NCBI GenBank assembly: GCA_052387955.1
Contig: JBQTIQ010000023.1
Span: 1 to 64,000, forward strand
Length of the DNA: 64,000 nucleotides
Reading direction: 5' to 3'
Source of the DNA: JBQTIQ01 sp052387955
Lineage (GTDB): Bacteria; Actinomycetota; Acidimicrobiia; Acidimicrobiales; JACDCH01
Of this stretch, positions 26,601-35,530 are shown piece after piece. Under the pieces are notes generated by a model. The model was not told the DNA's origin and searched no databases. It was given only the letters and a program-made list of their open reading frames with translations. Position 1 is the stretch's first letter; each line of letters begins with the position of its first letter. A program made the position numbers and the translations under genes.

Positions 26601-26676
26601 CGCAGCTCTCGTCATCAAGCAATGAGGCTTCGCGACGCGTACCCGCCCGTCGTGGTCGACGACGCAAACACGCCGA

Positions 26677-26717
26677 GCATCAGATCCGTAGTCGCGCGAC
26701 AGACGTCTGTCTGATGC
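26677..26717. repeat. nested inverted repeats in the left non-coding end of the element
   Basis: GACAGACGTCTGTC at 26698-26711 is a perfect 14-bp palindrome. An outer pair GCATCAG (26677-26683) and CTGATGC (26711-26717) brackets it. The surrounding 26405-26916 contains no convincing gene. This could be an operator or part of an origin of transfer. Confidence 0.4.
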
Positions 26718-26778
26718 GGTGATCTCACGTTATCGCAGGTCACGCCGGTGCAGTCGTCTGGCGTGTGCGGTCGAGTTA

Positions 26779-26818
26779 GGCCATCTTCGGCGCATTAGAT
26801 GGCCAATCGGATGGCCAA
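26779..26818. promoter_or_regulatory. GATGGCCAA repeats upstream of the kdp cargo region
   Basis: GATGGCCAA occurs at 26798-26806 and 26810-26818 as a direct repeat with 12-bp spacing, roughly one helical turn. GGCCATC at 26779-26785 is its inverted half. The phasing suggests cooperative protein binding. It precedes the small genes leading into kdpF. Confidence 0.35.
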
Positions 26819-26916
26819 CCTCGTTTGGGTCGTCCGTGCGAGGCGTCAGGACATTCGCCCCTGGCGAGGGAGCCATCTCCTCGACGACCCTTGACGCTGT
26901 GCGAGCGACGCGCGCC

Positions 26917-27078
26917 ATGACCGACACGGCGAAGTGGTCGATTGCCATGACCCTCTTTGGCCTCGCCACGGCGCACATCGTCTTCGCCGCGACCGGCAGC
27001 GTCGGGTGGGCGCTGGTCGGGCTGCTGGGCTCGGACATGGTCGCCAACGCGCTCGCCCACCCACGATGTGAGCCGTGA
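26917..27078 (+). CDS. small hydrophobic protein (uncertain)
   Basis: A 53-codon open frame encoding two hydrophobic stretches (IAMTLFGLATAHIVFAA and VGWALVGLLGSDMVANAL), so probably a small membrane protein. There is no clear ribosome binding site. I recognise no family. It is listed because hydrophobic composition of this kind is rarely produced by chance in GC-rich non-coding sequence. Confidence 0.35.
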   Translation: MTDTAKWSIAMTLFGLATAHIVFAATGSVGWALVGLLGSDMVANALAHPRCEP

Positions 27079-27170
27079 ACGCTGCCGGGCCGATAAGAGT
27101 TCGGCGCGGCGCGCTAACGCGGCGCTAAGAGATCGACTCGGCGAAGTCGCGGCTCGTACAACCGGGGTTG

Positions 27171-27566
27171 ATGTCATTGATGACGTCCACCCTCTACGAC
27201 CGCCAGCCGGCCCCCACTCGCTCGGCGCCGCGTCACGCGTGGTCGATTGTCGAGCTCGATCCGTTCATCGCGCCCGAGCGGTCGCATTCGGTGGCCGATG
27301 TGCCGGCTCGGTCACGTGTCGTTGTTCGCGGTGTCGTCCGCGATGTGCGAGCTGCCCGGTGGGCGGGCGGTCCGGTTCTGGAGGTCGCTCTGTCGGACGG
27401 CACCGGCGAGTTGTGTCTCGCGTTCCTCGGTCGTCGTCGCATCGCCGGCATCGAGGCGGGCTGCGAGCTCACCGCTGCCGGGACCGTCGGTTCTCGTCGC
27501 GGCCGGCCGGTCGTGCTCAACCCCTGGTACTGGCTGCACGCAGGAGCGGAGGTTCCTGATGCGTGA
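27171..27566 (+). CDS. OB-fold nucleic-acid-binding domain protein
   Basis: A 131-residue protein whose residues about 45-125 form an OB-fold like that of RecG, DnaE or aspartyl-tRNA synthetase (SRVVVRGVVRDVRAARW, LEVALSDGTGELCLAFLG, LTAAGTVGSRRGRPVVLNPWYW). Similar small OB-fold proteins sit beside potassium-uptake genes in other actinobacteria, to my recollection. TTG 27168 and ATG 27180 are alternative starts. Its stop overlaps the next small gene by 8 bp, so it heads the kdp operon. Role unknown. Confidence 0.65.
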   Translation: MSLMTSTLYDRQPAPTRSAPRHAWSIVELDPFIAPERSHSVADVPARSRVVVRGVVRDVRAARWAGGPVLEVALSDGTGELCLAFLGRRRIAGIEAGCELTAAGTVGSRRGRPVVLNPWYWLHAGAEVPDA

Positions 27567-27699
27567 CGTCGCCTTCGTCCTGATGGTCATCGCCTTCTTC
27601 GCGGTGGCGTCCGCCTATGTCCGGGCGTGCGCGTCGGTGGTTGGCCCCGAGCCGTCGGAGCTCGACGAGCCCGGCGGCGACGAGGAGTTGGCGGCGTGA
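27559..27699 (+). CDS. small single-helix membrane protein preceding kdpF
   Basis: A 46-residue protein with one membrane helix (DVAFVLMVIAFFAVASAYV) and an acidic tail (EPSELDEPGGDEELAA). It overlaps the OB-fold gene by 8 bp and kdpF by 4 bp (GTGA), so translation is coupled through the operon. Similar short proteins precede kdpF in other actinobacterial kdp operons. A regulatory or stabilising role in the Kdp complex is an inference. Confidence 0.65.
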   Translation: MRDVAFVLMVIAFFAVASAYVRACASVVGPEPSELDEPGGDEELAA

Positions 27700-27785
27700 G
27701 CGCGGACAACCTCATCGGGCTGGTGCTCGCCGTCGCGGTCGCGGTTTATCTGGTCGTGGCGTTGCTGTTCCCGGAGAGGCTGTGA
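27696..27785 (+). CDS. kdpF: KdpF, small subunit of the potassium-transporting ATPase
   Basis: A 29-residue single-helix membrane peptide (LIGLVLAVAVAVYLVVALL, then FPERL) with the size and the Y-L-x-x-A-L-x-x-P-E ending of KdpF, which stabilises the KdpABC complex. GTG 27696 overlaps the preceding stop, and its own stop overlaps the kdpA start (TGATG). Confidence 0.9.
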   Translation: MSADNLIGLVLAVAVAVYLVVALLFPERL

Positions 27786-29476
27786 TGCGGGCGGCCGACT
27801 GGGTGCTCCTCGGCTTACTCGTCGCGTTGATCGGCGTCGCGACGCCGTTGCTCGGTGGCTATCTCGCCAAGGTCTACGGCGACGGGCGCGCGCCTGGTGA
27901 TCGCGTGTTCGGGCCGGTCGAGCGGCTCGTGTACCGGATCGTCGGTGTCGACCCGACCCAGGAGCAGCGCTGGACGATCTACGCCCGGTCGGTCCTGGCG
28001 TTCAGCGGGGTGTCGGTTGTCCTGCTGTACGTGTTGCAGCGCGTGCAGGGCGTGCTGCCAGGCAACCCGACCGGTGTCGAGGCCGTGCCGCCGGCCGTCG
28101 CGTTCAACACCGCTGTCAGCTTCGTGACGAACACGAACTGGCAGGCCTATGGCGGCGAGTCGACCATGAGCCACCTCACCCAGATGGCCGGCTTGGCGGT
28201 GCAGAACTTCGTGTCCGCCGCGGTCGGCATGGCAGTGGCGATCGCGTTCGTGCGGGGGCTGGTGCGGCGGCGCTCGGCGACGATCGGGAACTTCTGGGTC
28301 GACCTCACCCGCACCATCACGCGGGTGCTGGTCCCGCTGGCGTTCGTCGCCGCGCTGGTGCTCGTCAGCCAGGGCGTGGTGCAGAACCTCTCGGGTGGCA
28401 CCGACGTCACGACTCTCAACGGGGCCGCGCAGGTGATCCCGGGTGGGCCGGTGGCGTCGCAGGAGGCGATCAAGGAGCTCGGCACGAACGGCGGCGGTTT
28501 CTACAACGCCAACTCCGCCCACCCGTTCGAGAACCCCAACGGGATCACGAACCTCCTGCAGCTGTTCCTGCTGCTCGCCATCCCGTTCGCGCTCACCTAC
28601 ACGTTCGGCACGCTGGCCAAGAACGGGCGGCAGGGCTGGGCGGTGTTCGCCGCGATGTTCCTGCTGTGGGCGGGCGCTTCGGTGGCGGCCATGACGTTCG
28701 AGTCCAACGGCAACCCGCTGGTCCACGATCGGGGGGTCGCCGAGGCGGCCGGGAACATGGAGGGCAAGGAGGTTCGCTTCGGCGCGGCCGCGTCCGGTCT
28801 CTACGCGGCGTCGACGACCGGGACATCGACCGGCGCGGTGATCTCGTCGCACGACAGCTTCACCCCCGGCGGCGGCGCGGTGCCGTTGGTGAACATGATG
28901 CTGGGCGAAGTGTCACCCGGCGGGGTCGGCGCCGGCCTGTACGGAATGCTGGTGTTCGCGCTGCTGGCCGTGTTCATCGCCGGGTTGATGGTCGGACGGA
29001 CGCCGGAGTTCCTCGGCAAGAAGATCCAGGCGGCCGAGATGAAGCTCGTCGTGCTGTACATCCTCGCCGCGCCCGTCGCCGTCCTCGTCTTCAGCGGGAT
29101 CTCGGTGCTGATGGGCACCGCGAAGGCCTCGATCCTCAATGACGGCCCGCACGGGCTGAGCGAGATCGTCTACGCGTTCACGTCGGCGGCGAACAACAAC
29201 GGCTCCGCCTTCGGTGGCCTGAACGCGGCGACCGACTGGTACACGACGACACTGGGGCTGGCGATGCTCGTCGGCAGGTTCCTGCTCATCGTCCCGGTGC
29301 TCGCCATCGCCGGGTCGCTCGCCGCCAAGCAGCCGGCGCCGCCGTCGGCCGGGACGTTCCCGACCGACACGCCGCTGTTCGCCGGGCTGCTCGTCGGTGT
29401 CGTCGTGATCGTGGTGGGGCTCACGTTCTTCCCGGCGCTGGCCTTGGGACCGCTCGTCGAGGGGCTGGGGCTGTGA
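27785..29476 (+). CDS. kdpA: KdpA, potassium-binding channel-like subunit
   Basis: A 563-residue membrane protein that forms the K+ pathway of the KdpFABC pump. About ten membrane helices are seen. The four selectivity-filter segments are recognisable: TNTNWQAYGGES, KELGTNGGGFYNANS, GEVSPGGVGAGLYGM and TSAANNNGSAFGGL. Length is normal for the family. Overlap with kdpF upstream (1 bp) and kdpB downstream (4 bp) indicates tight operon structure. The genes are cargo of the mobile element. Confidence 0.96.
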   Translation: MRAADWVLLGLLVALIGVATPLLGGYLAKVYGDGRAPGDRVFGPVERLVYRIVGVDPTQEQRWTIYARSVLAFSGVSVVLLYVLQRVQGVLPGNPTGVEAVPPAVAFNTAVSFVTNTNWQAYGGESTMSHLTQMAGLAVQNFVSAAVGMAVAIAFVRGLVRRRSATIGNFWVDLTRTITRVLVPLAFVAALVLVSQGVVQNLSGGTDVTTLNGAAQVIPGGPVASQEAIKELGTNGGGFYNANSAHPFENPNGITNLLQLFLLLAIPFALTYTFGTLAKNGRQGWAVFAAMFLLWAGASVAAMTFESNGNPLVHDRGVAEAAGNMEGKEVRFGAAASGLYAASTTGTSTGAVISSHDSFTPGGGAVPLVNMMLGEVSPGGVGAGLYGMLVFALLAVFIAGLMVGRTPEFLGKKIQAAEMKLVVLYILAAPVAVLVFSGISVLMGTAKASILNDGPHGLSEIVYAFTSAANNNGSAFGGLNAATDWYTTTLGLAMLVGRFLLIVPVLAIAGSLAAKQPAPPSAGTFPTDTPLFAGLLVGVVVIVVGLTFFPALALGPLVEGLGL

Positions 29477-31581
29477 GCGTGCAGGAGCGCGAACCGCGTC
29501 TCGGATCGCCGGTCGCCACGGCCCGCAGCCGGCCGGCCGGCGCGCGGTCGCTGCTCGAGCCGGCGATCGTCCGCCGTGCGCTCCGCGACAGCGTCGTGAA
29601 GCTCGACCCCCGGTTCATGCTCCGCAACCCGGTGATGTTCGTCGTCGAGCTCGGCAGCGTCCTCACCACGCTCCTCTTCCTCCGCGACCTCGGATCCTCG
29701 ACGACCGAGGAGAACGTCTTCGCCGGGCTGCTCGCGGTGTGGCTGTGGTTCACCGTGCTGTTCGCCAACTTCGCCGAAGCCGTCGCCGAGGGACGCGGCA
29801 AGGCCCAGGCCGACACGCTGCGTGCCGCTCGCACCGACACCCTCGCCCACCGTCTCGGCTCCGACGGCACGGTCGAGGACGTCTCCAGCTCACTGCTGGA
29901 GATCGGCGACCGGGTCGTGTGCGAACCGGGCGACGTCATCCCGAGTGACGGGACCGTGGTCGAGGGCATCGCCAGCGTCGACGAGTCGGCGATCACCGGC
30001 GAGTCGGCACCGGTGATCCGCGAGTCCGGCGGCGACCGCTCCGCGGTCACCGGCGGCACCAAGGTGCTGTCGGACCGGATCGTCGTGGAGATCACCGCCA
30101 AGCCGGGCGAGACGTTCCTCGACCGCATGATCGCCCTCGTCGAAGGGGCCGCCCGACAGAAGACCCCCAACGAGATCGCGCTCAACATCCTCCTCGCCGG
30201 ACTCACCATCATCTTCCTGCTCGCGGTGGTGACGCTGCAGCCCTTCGCCATCTACTCCGGCGCCGAGCAGGACGTACTCGTCCTGGTGGCCCTGCTGGTG
30301 TGCCTCATCCCGACGACCATCGGCGCGCTCCTGTCCGCGATCGGGATCGCCGGGATGGACCGCATGGTGCAACGCAACGTCCTGGCCATGAGCGGCCGCG
30401 CCGTCGAAGCGGCCGGTGACGTCGCGACACTGCTGCTCGACAAGACCGGCACCATCACCCTCGGCAACCGCCAAGCCACCGCCCTGTTGCCGGTACCGGG
30501 CGTCCTCGAGCACGAGCTCGCCGACGCCGCGATGCTCTCCAGCCTCGCCGATGAGACCCCGGAGGGCCGCTCCATCGTCGCCCTCGCCGAGGCGAACTAC
30601 GGGCTGACGGCGCGGACGCTCGCCGATGCGACGTTGGTGCCGTTCACCGCCCAGACGCGCATGAGCGGCGTCGACCTCGACGGCCGCCGCATTCGCAAGG
30701 GCGCAGCGGACTCGGTCCGCAAGTGGGTCCTCGCCGAAGGCGGGACCGCTCCGGATGCGATGGACACCATCGCCCACGGCATCGCCACCGAGGGCGGCAC
30801 CCCGCTCGCGGTCGCCGAAGCGGACGGCCGGGCCGGGCTGGTGCGCGTGCTTGGCGTGATCCAGCTGAAGGACATCGTGAAGTCGGGCATGCGCGAGCGG
30901 TTCGACCAGCTGCGCGCCATGGGGATCCGCACCGTGATGATCACCGGCGACAACCCGCTCACCGCCAAGGCCATCGCCGACGAGGCCGGCGTCGATGACT
31001 TTCTGGCCGAGGCGACGCCCGAGGACAAGATGGCCCTCATCCGCCGCGAGCAAGCCGGCGGACGGCTCGTCGCCATGACCGGCGACGGCACGAACGACGC
31101 GCCCGCCCTCGCCCAGGCCGACGTCGGTGTCGCCATGAACACCGGTACACAGGCCGCGAAGGAAGCCGGGAACATGATCGACCTCGACTCCAACCCGACC
31201 AAGCTCATCGAAGTCGTCGAGGTCGGCAAGCAGCTGCTGATCACCCGCGGGTCGCTCACCACCTTCTCGATCGCCAACGACGTCGCCAAGTACTTCGCCA
31301 TCATCCCGGCGATGGTCCTCGGCGTGTTCCCCCAGCTCGACCGGCTCAACATCATGAACCTGGAGTCGCCCCGCTCGGCGATCCTCTCGGCGGTCATCTT
31401 CAACGCGCTCGTCATCGTCGCCCTCATCCCGCTGGCACTGCGGGGAGTGCGGTTCCGGGCCGCGAGCGCCGCGCAGGTGCTTCGCCGCAACCTGCTCGTC
31501 TACGGGCTCGGCGGCCTCGTCGTCCCGTTCGTCGGCATCAAGGCGATCGATCTCGTCATAACCACCCTGGGGGTGAGCTGA
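29473..31581 (+). CDS. kdpB: KdpB, P-type ATPase subunit
   Basis: A 702-residue catalytic subunit that couples ATP hydrolysis to K+ uptake. The phosphorylated Asp323 lies in LLLDKTGTITLGN. The TGES loop is ITGESAPV, the P-domain hinge is MTGDGTNDAPALAQADVGVAM, and the nucleotide-binding domain carries TPEGRSIV. CLIPTTIGALLSAIG is the membrane segment characteristic of KdpB. GTG 29473 overlaps the kdpA stop by 4 bp. Confidence 0.96.
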   Translation: MSVQEREPRLGSPVATARSRPAGARSLLEPAIVRRALRDSVVKLDPRFMLRNPVMFVVELGSVLTTLLFLRDLGSSTTEENVFAGLLAVWLWFTVLFANFAEAVAEGRGKAQADTLRAARTDTLAHRLGSDGTVEDVSSSLLEIGDRVVCEPGDVIPSDGTVVEGIASVDESAITGESAPVIRESGGDRSAVTGGTKVLSDRIVVEITAKPGETFLDRMIALVEGAARQKTPNEIALNILLAGLTIIFLLAVVTLQPFAIYSGAEQDVLVLVALLVCLIPTTIGALLSAIGIAGMDRMVQRNVLAMSGRAVEAAGDVATLLLDKTGTITLGNRQATALLPVPGVLEHELADAAMLSSLADETPEGRSIVALAEANYGLTARTLADATLVPFTAQTRMSGVDLDGRRIRKGAADSVRKWVLAEGGTAPDAMDTIAHGIATEGGTPLAVAEADGRAGLVRVLGVIQLKDIVKSGMRERFDQLRAMGIRTVMITGDNPLTAKAIADEAGVDDFLAEATPEDKMALIRREQAGGRLVAMTGDGTNDAPALAQADVGVAMNTGTQAAKEAGNMIDLDSNPTKLIEVVEVGKQLLITRGSLTTFSIANDVAKYFAIIPAMVLGVFPQLDRLNIMNLESPRSAILSAVIFNALVIVALIPLALRGVRFRAASAAQVLRRNLLVYGLGGLVVPFVGIKAIDLVITTLGVS

Positions 31582-31582
31582 G

Positions 31583-32155
31583 ATGCGCGCCCAGCTCACC
31601 GCCTCGGTGCGGGCGATCCTCGTACTCACGCTGCTGTGCGGGCTTGCCTACCCACTCGCGGTCACTGGCGTCGCGCAGCTCGCCTTCAATGACGCGGCCG
31701 ACGGGTCGCTCGTCGAGCGCGACGGCCAGCTGGTGGGGTCATCGTTGATCGGTCAGAGCTTCGAGGGTGACGAATGGTTCCACCCTCGCCCGTCGGCGGC
31801 CGGGGACGGCTACGACGGCATGGCCAGCGCGCCCTCGAACCTCGGTCCCACCAACCCCGAGCTGCTCGACACGATCGCCGACCGCGTCGACACCTACCGG
31901 GCGATCAACGGTCTCGGCGCGGATGTCGAGGTTCCCATCGACGCGGTGACGGCGTCGGCGTCGGGGCTCGATCCGCACATCTCCGTCGCCAACGCCCGGC
32001 TCCAGGCCGCCCGTGTGGCCCGCGCTCGCGGCATCCCGGTCGAAGACGTTCTTCGTCTGGTCGGCGTGCACACGTCGGACCGGGTGCTCGGGTTCCTCGG
32101 CGAAGCGGCGGTGACCGTGCTGGAGCTCAATCTCGCCCTCGACGGGGCTGGGTAG
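31583..32155 (+). CDS. kdpC: KdpC, potassium ATPase periplasmic-side subunit
   Basis: A 190-residue protein with one N-terminal membrane helix (AILVLTLLCGLAYPLAVTGVAQ) and a globular extracytoplasmic part. Family motifs are GSSLIGQSFEGDEWFHPRPSA, SNLGPTNPEL, VTASASGLDPHIS and RVARARG. It begins 1 bp after the kdpB stop. KdpC is thought to assist nucleotide binding by KdpB and assembly with KdpA. Confidence 0.95.
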   Translation: MRAQLTASVRAILVLTLLCGLAYPLAVTGVAQLAFNDAADGSLVERDGQLVGSSLIGQSFEGDEWFHPRPSAAGDGYDGMASAPSNLGPTNPELLDTIADRVDTYRAINGLGADVEVPIDAVTASASGLDPHISVANARLQAARVARARGIPVEDVLRLVGVHTSDRVLGFLGEAAVTVLELNLALDGAG

Positions 32156-32169
32156 CGGAGACTGGAGGC

Positions 32170-34668
32170 GTGGCCCGCGGCACGTTGCGCGTCTACCTGG
32201 GCGCCGCCCCAGGCGTCGGCAAGACCTTCGCCATGCTCAACGAAGGTCGGCGCCGGCGGGACCGCGGCACCGACGTCGTCGTTGGCTACGTCGAGACGCA
32301 CGGCCGGGCCCGCACCGCCGAGCAGATCGGCGAGCTCGAGGTCGTCCCCCGCCGCACGCTCGAGTACCGGGGGACGACCTTCGAGGAGATGGACCTCGAC
32401 GCCCTTCTCGCTCGAAGGCCCGAGATCGCGCTGGTCGACGAGCTCGCCCACACCAACGTGCCGGGGTCGCGGAACGCCAAGCGCTGGCAGGACGTCAACG
32501 AGCTGCTCGACGCCGGCATCACCGTGATCTCGACGGTCAACATTCAGCACCTCGAGTCGATCAACGATGTCGTCGAGCGCATCACGGGGATCGTGCAGCG
32601 CGAGACGATCCCTGACGAGATCGTGCGGGTGGCCGAGCAGGTCGAGCTCGTCGACATGACCCCCGAGGCGCTGCGCCGGCGCATGGCCCACGGGAACATC
32701 TACGCCGCGGAGAAGGTCGACGCCGCGCTCACCAACTACTTCCGCGAAGGCAACCTCGCCGCGCTGCGCGAGCTGGCGCTGTTGTGGGTCGCCGACCAGG
32801 TCGACGTCGCCCTCGAGGAGTACCGCGAGCGGCACGGGATCACCGAACCGTGGGAGACCCGCGAGCGAGTCGTCGTGGCCGTCACGGGCGCGCCCGGCAC
32901 CGAGGACCTCATCCGCCGCGCCTCTCGCATCTCCCAACGCGCCCACGGCGAGCTGCTCGGCGTGCACGTCCGCAGCCAGCAAGGCCTCGCCGGCCCGTCC
33001 AGCGAGCTGCTGGCTGACCACCGCAAGCTGCTCGAGGAGGTCGGCGGCGAGTACCACGAGACCGCCGGCAGCGACATCGCCGCCGCGCTCATCGAGTTCG
33101 CCCGCGCCGAGAACGCCACCCAGATCATCCTCGGCAGCAGCCGCCAGAGCCGTTGGCACGAGCTCACCCGCGGCTCGGTTATCAACCGCGTGGTGCGCCT
33201 TTCCGGGCCCATCGATGTCCACGTGATCTCCCACGAGCCGTCCCCTTCCGAGACGACGATCCCGCGCATCCGGCGCCGGGGCGCCCCCTTGTCCCCACGC
33301 CGCCGAGCCATTGCCTGGGGGCTCACCCTCGCTGGGCTACCGCTGCTCACCCTGGCGCTCACCGGAGTGCGCGACGACCTCGGCCTGCCGACGGTGATCG
33401 TGCTCTACTTGCTGTTCGTCGTCGTCGCAGCAGCAGTTGGCGGCACTGCCCCTGCGCTCGTCGCTGCGCTGGCGGGGTTTCTCGCCGTCAACTGGTACTT
33501 CACCCCGCCCACCCACACCTGGACGATCGCCGAAGGCGAGAACGTGCTCGCCCTCGGTGCCTACCTCCTCACCGCCGCCATCGTCAGCTGGCTCGTCTCC
33601 GTCGCGACTCGACGCACCGCCGAGGCCGCACGAGCGAGCGCCGAGGCGCAGACGCTGTCCGCGCTCGCCAGCGGCATCGTCGAAGCCGACCCGCTCCCGA
33701 TCCTGCTGTCACACCTCCGCCGATCCTTCGTCCTGGCCGGTGTGACCCTGCTGCGCCGCGTCGACGGCAAATGGACCTTCGAAGCGGGCGACGGCACCGT
33801 CGTCGACGACCCCGATGCCGCGGACGAGGTCCACGCGGTGGGCGGCGAGCTCGTCCTCGCCTTGTCCGGTGGTGACCTCGCCGCCGAGGACCGGCGCGTC
33901 CTCAACGCGTTCGCGGCCAACCTGTCCGCCGCGCTCGACCGCCGCAAGCTTCACGAGCAGGCCGCCGAGGCCGCCGCCCTCGCTGACGCCAACGAGCTGC
34001 GCAGCGCCTTGCTCCAAGCCGTCTCGCACGACCTGCGCACACCGCTGGCCGGGATCAAGGCGTCGGTCAACAGCCTCCGCCAACCGGACGTCACGTGGAC
34101 GCCCGACGAGACGGCCGAGTTCCTCAAGACCGTCGAGGACGAGACCGACCGGCTCACCAACCTCGTCGACAACCTGCTCGACATGTCGCGCATCCACGCC
34201 GGCGCCGTCGCGCCGGCCATGCGACCCACCACCCTCGACGAGGTCGTCCCCGCTGCCATCGCCAGCCTCGGACCACGCGCCCGCGACGTCGTCGTTGACA
34301 TCGCCGAGACCGTGCCCCCCGTCGACGCCGACCCCGCCCTGCTCGACCGCGTCGTCGCCAACCTCGTCGACAACGCCCTCACCCATGGCCACAGCGACTG
34401 CCCCGTCCACGTCGAAGCCGGCGTCGCCGCCAGCCGCGTCCTACTCCGTGTCGTCGACCGAGGCAAAGGCATCCCCGTCGCGCAACGAGAGCAGGTGTTC
34501 CACCCCTTTCAAAGGCTCGACGACACCGAACCCCGCAGCGGTGCCGGCGTCGGCCTCGGCCTCGCCGTCGCCCGCGGCTTCACCCACGCCATGGGCGGCG
34601 AGCTCACCGTCGACGACACCCCCGGCGGCGGCACCACCATGATCCTCGAACTGACCGCCTCGAACTGA
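32170..34668 (+). CDS. kdpD: KdpD, K+-responsive sensor histidine kinase
   Basis: An 832-residue membrane kinase that, with KdpE, controls kdp expression. The N-terminal KdpD domain has a Walker A-like GAAPGVGKTFAML and ALVDELAHTNVPGSRN. A universal-stress-like domain follows (about 235-365, ending SGPIDVHVI), then four membrane helices of the DUF4118 region (about 385-480). The kinase core has His620 in AVSHDLRTPLAGIKA, the N box LVDNALTHG, G1 DRGKGIP and G2 GLGLAVARG. GTG 32170 is preferred, with GGAG 9 nt upstream. Its stop overlaps the kdpE ATG. Full-length, unlike truncated KdpDs in some element-borne operons. Confidence 0.94.
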   Translation: MARGTLRVYLGAAPGVGKTFAMLNEGRRRRDRGTDVVVGYVETHGRARTAEQIGELEVVPRRTLEYRGTTFEEMDLDALLARRPEIALVDELAHTNVPGSRNAKRWQDVNELLDAGITVISTVNIQHLESINDVVERITGIVQRETIPDEIVRVAEQVELVDMTPEALRRRMAHGNIYAAEKVDAALTNYFREGNLAALRELALLWVADQVDVALEEYRERHGITEPWETRERVVVAVTGAPGTEDLIRRASRISQRAHGELLGVHVRSQQGLAGPSSELLADHRKLLEEVGGEYHETAGSDIAAALIEFARAENATQIILGSSRQSRWHELTRGSVINRVVRLSGPIDVHVISHEPSPSETTIPRIRRRGAPLSPRRRAIAWGLTLAGLPLLTLALTGVRDDLGLPTVIVLYLLFVVVAAAVGGTAPALVAALAGFLAVNWYFTPPTHTWTIAEGENVLALGAYLLTAAIVSWLVSVATRRTAEAARASAEAQTLSALASGIVEADPLPILLSHLRRSFVLAGVTLLRRVDGKWTFEAGDGTVVDDPDAADEVHAVGGELVLALSGGDLAAEDRRVLNAFAANLSAALDRRKLHEQAAEAAALADANELRSALLQAVSHDLRTPLAGIKASVNSLRQPDVTWTPDETAEFLKTVEDETDRLTNLVDNLLDMSRIHAGAVAPAMRPTTLDEVVPAAIASLGPRARDVVVDIAETVPPVDADPALLDRVVANLVDNALTHGHSDCPVHVEAGVAASRVLLRVVDRGKGIPVAQREQVFHPFQRLDDTEPRSGAGVGLGLAVARGFTHAMGGELTVDDTPGGGTTMILELTASN

Positions 34669-35360
34669 TGGGCACGGCACGGGTGCTCGTCGTCGACGAC
34701 GAAGCACCGATCCTGCGCGCCCTCGTCGCCAACCTGCGCGCCCGCGGCTACCAGCCCGATGCTGCTGCCACCGGCGAAGACGCTCTCAAGCTCGCCGCTA
34801 AGCACCACCCCGACGCTGTCGTCCTCGACCTCGGACTACCCGGCATGAGCGGCATCGAGGTCATTCGCGGCCTGCGCGGCTGGACGCGCGTTCCGATCAT
34901 CATCCTCTCGGCTCGCGGCGCCGAACGCGACAAGGTCGCCGCCCTCGACGCGGGCGCCGACGACTACGTCACCAAGCCCTTCGGCATGGACGAGCTCTTC
35001 GCACGCCTGCGGGCCGCACTCCGCCGCGTCGCACCAGCTGAAGAAGCTGCGATCATCGCCACCCCCGACTTCGTCGTCGACCTCGCCGCCAAGACCGTTC
35101 GCTGCGACGGCGACGAGATCCGCCTCACCCCGACCGAGTGGGGCATCGTCGAGGTCCTTGTCCGCAACCAGGACAAGCTCGTCAGCCAACGACAGCTGCT
35201 GCAAGACGTGTGGGGTCCCGAGTACGGCGACGAGACGAACTACCTGCGCGTCCACCTCGCCCACATCCGCCGCAAGCTCGAACCCGAACAGGGACGACCT
35301 CGGTACTTCATCACCGAACCCGGCATGGGCTACCGGTTCCACATACCGGCCACCGAGTAG
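34668..35360 (+). CDS. kdpE: KdpE, OmpR-family response regulator
   Basis: A 230-residue regulator. The receiver domain has the acidic pair VVDDE, the phosphoacceptor Asp54 (VVLDLGLPGMSG), a Ser in ILSARG and Lys in YVTKPFG. The C-terminal winged helix of the OmpR type ends in LRVHLAHIRRKLEPEQGRPRYFITEPGMGYRF. It would bind the kdp promoter upstream of 27171. It is the last gene of the kdp operon. Confidence 0.95.
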   Translation: MGTARVLVVDDEAPILRALVANLRARGYQPDAAATGEDALKLAAKHHPDAVVLDLGLPGMSGIEVIRGLRGWTRVPIIILSARGAERDKVAALDAGADDYVTKPFGMDELFARLRAALRRVAPAEEAAIIATPDFVVDLAAKTVRCDGDEIRLTPTEWGIVEVLVRNQDKLVSQRQLLQDVWGPEYGDETNYLRVHLAHIRRKLEPEQGRPRYFITEPGMGYRFHIPATE

Positions 35361-35386
35361 GCACGCCCGTGCGACGAACGTGGACA

Positions 35387-35416
35387 GCCCGTCGCAATCG
35401 CGACGACGCGACGGGC
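35387..35416 (+). terminator. terminator hairpin after kdpE
   Basis: GCCCGTCGC at 35387-35395 and GCGACGGGC at 35408-35416 form a perfect 9-bp stem with a 12-nt loop, 26 bp after the kdpE stop. There is no T-tract. It separates the kdp operon from the chr-type cluster. Confidence 0.5.
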
Positions 35417-35500
35417 GGGGTGGACAGGGGCGGTCGGTGGGCCCTGATCGCGTGTGCGCCCGCAGGTTCGCACTCATAACGCCTCGCAGGAGCTTGGGAT

Positions 35501-35523
35501 TGTAACCCCGGTTGCACTACTGT
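35501..35523 (+). promoter_or_regulatory. promoter and candidate operator of the chr-type cluster
   Basis: TACTGT at 35518-35523 lies 7 nt before GTG 35531 and reads as a -10 for a leaderless mRNA. Overlapping it upstream, TGTAACC-CC-GGTTGCA at 35501-35516 is a near-perfect inverted repeat (6 of 7 positions). A repressor such as the ChrB-like product could bind there. The pairing is inference. Confidence 0.45.
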
Positions 35524-35530
35524 TGTGGGT

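Noticed and set aside
27080..27170. c-di-AMP (ydaO) riboswitch before the kdp genes
   Set aside because: The gap is too short and lacks any recognisable riboswitch core. kdpDE in the same operon explains regulation.
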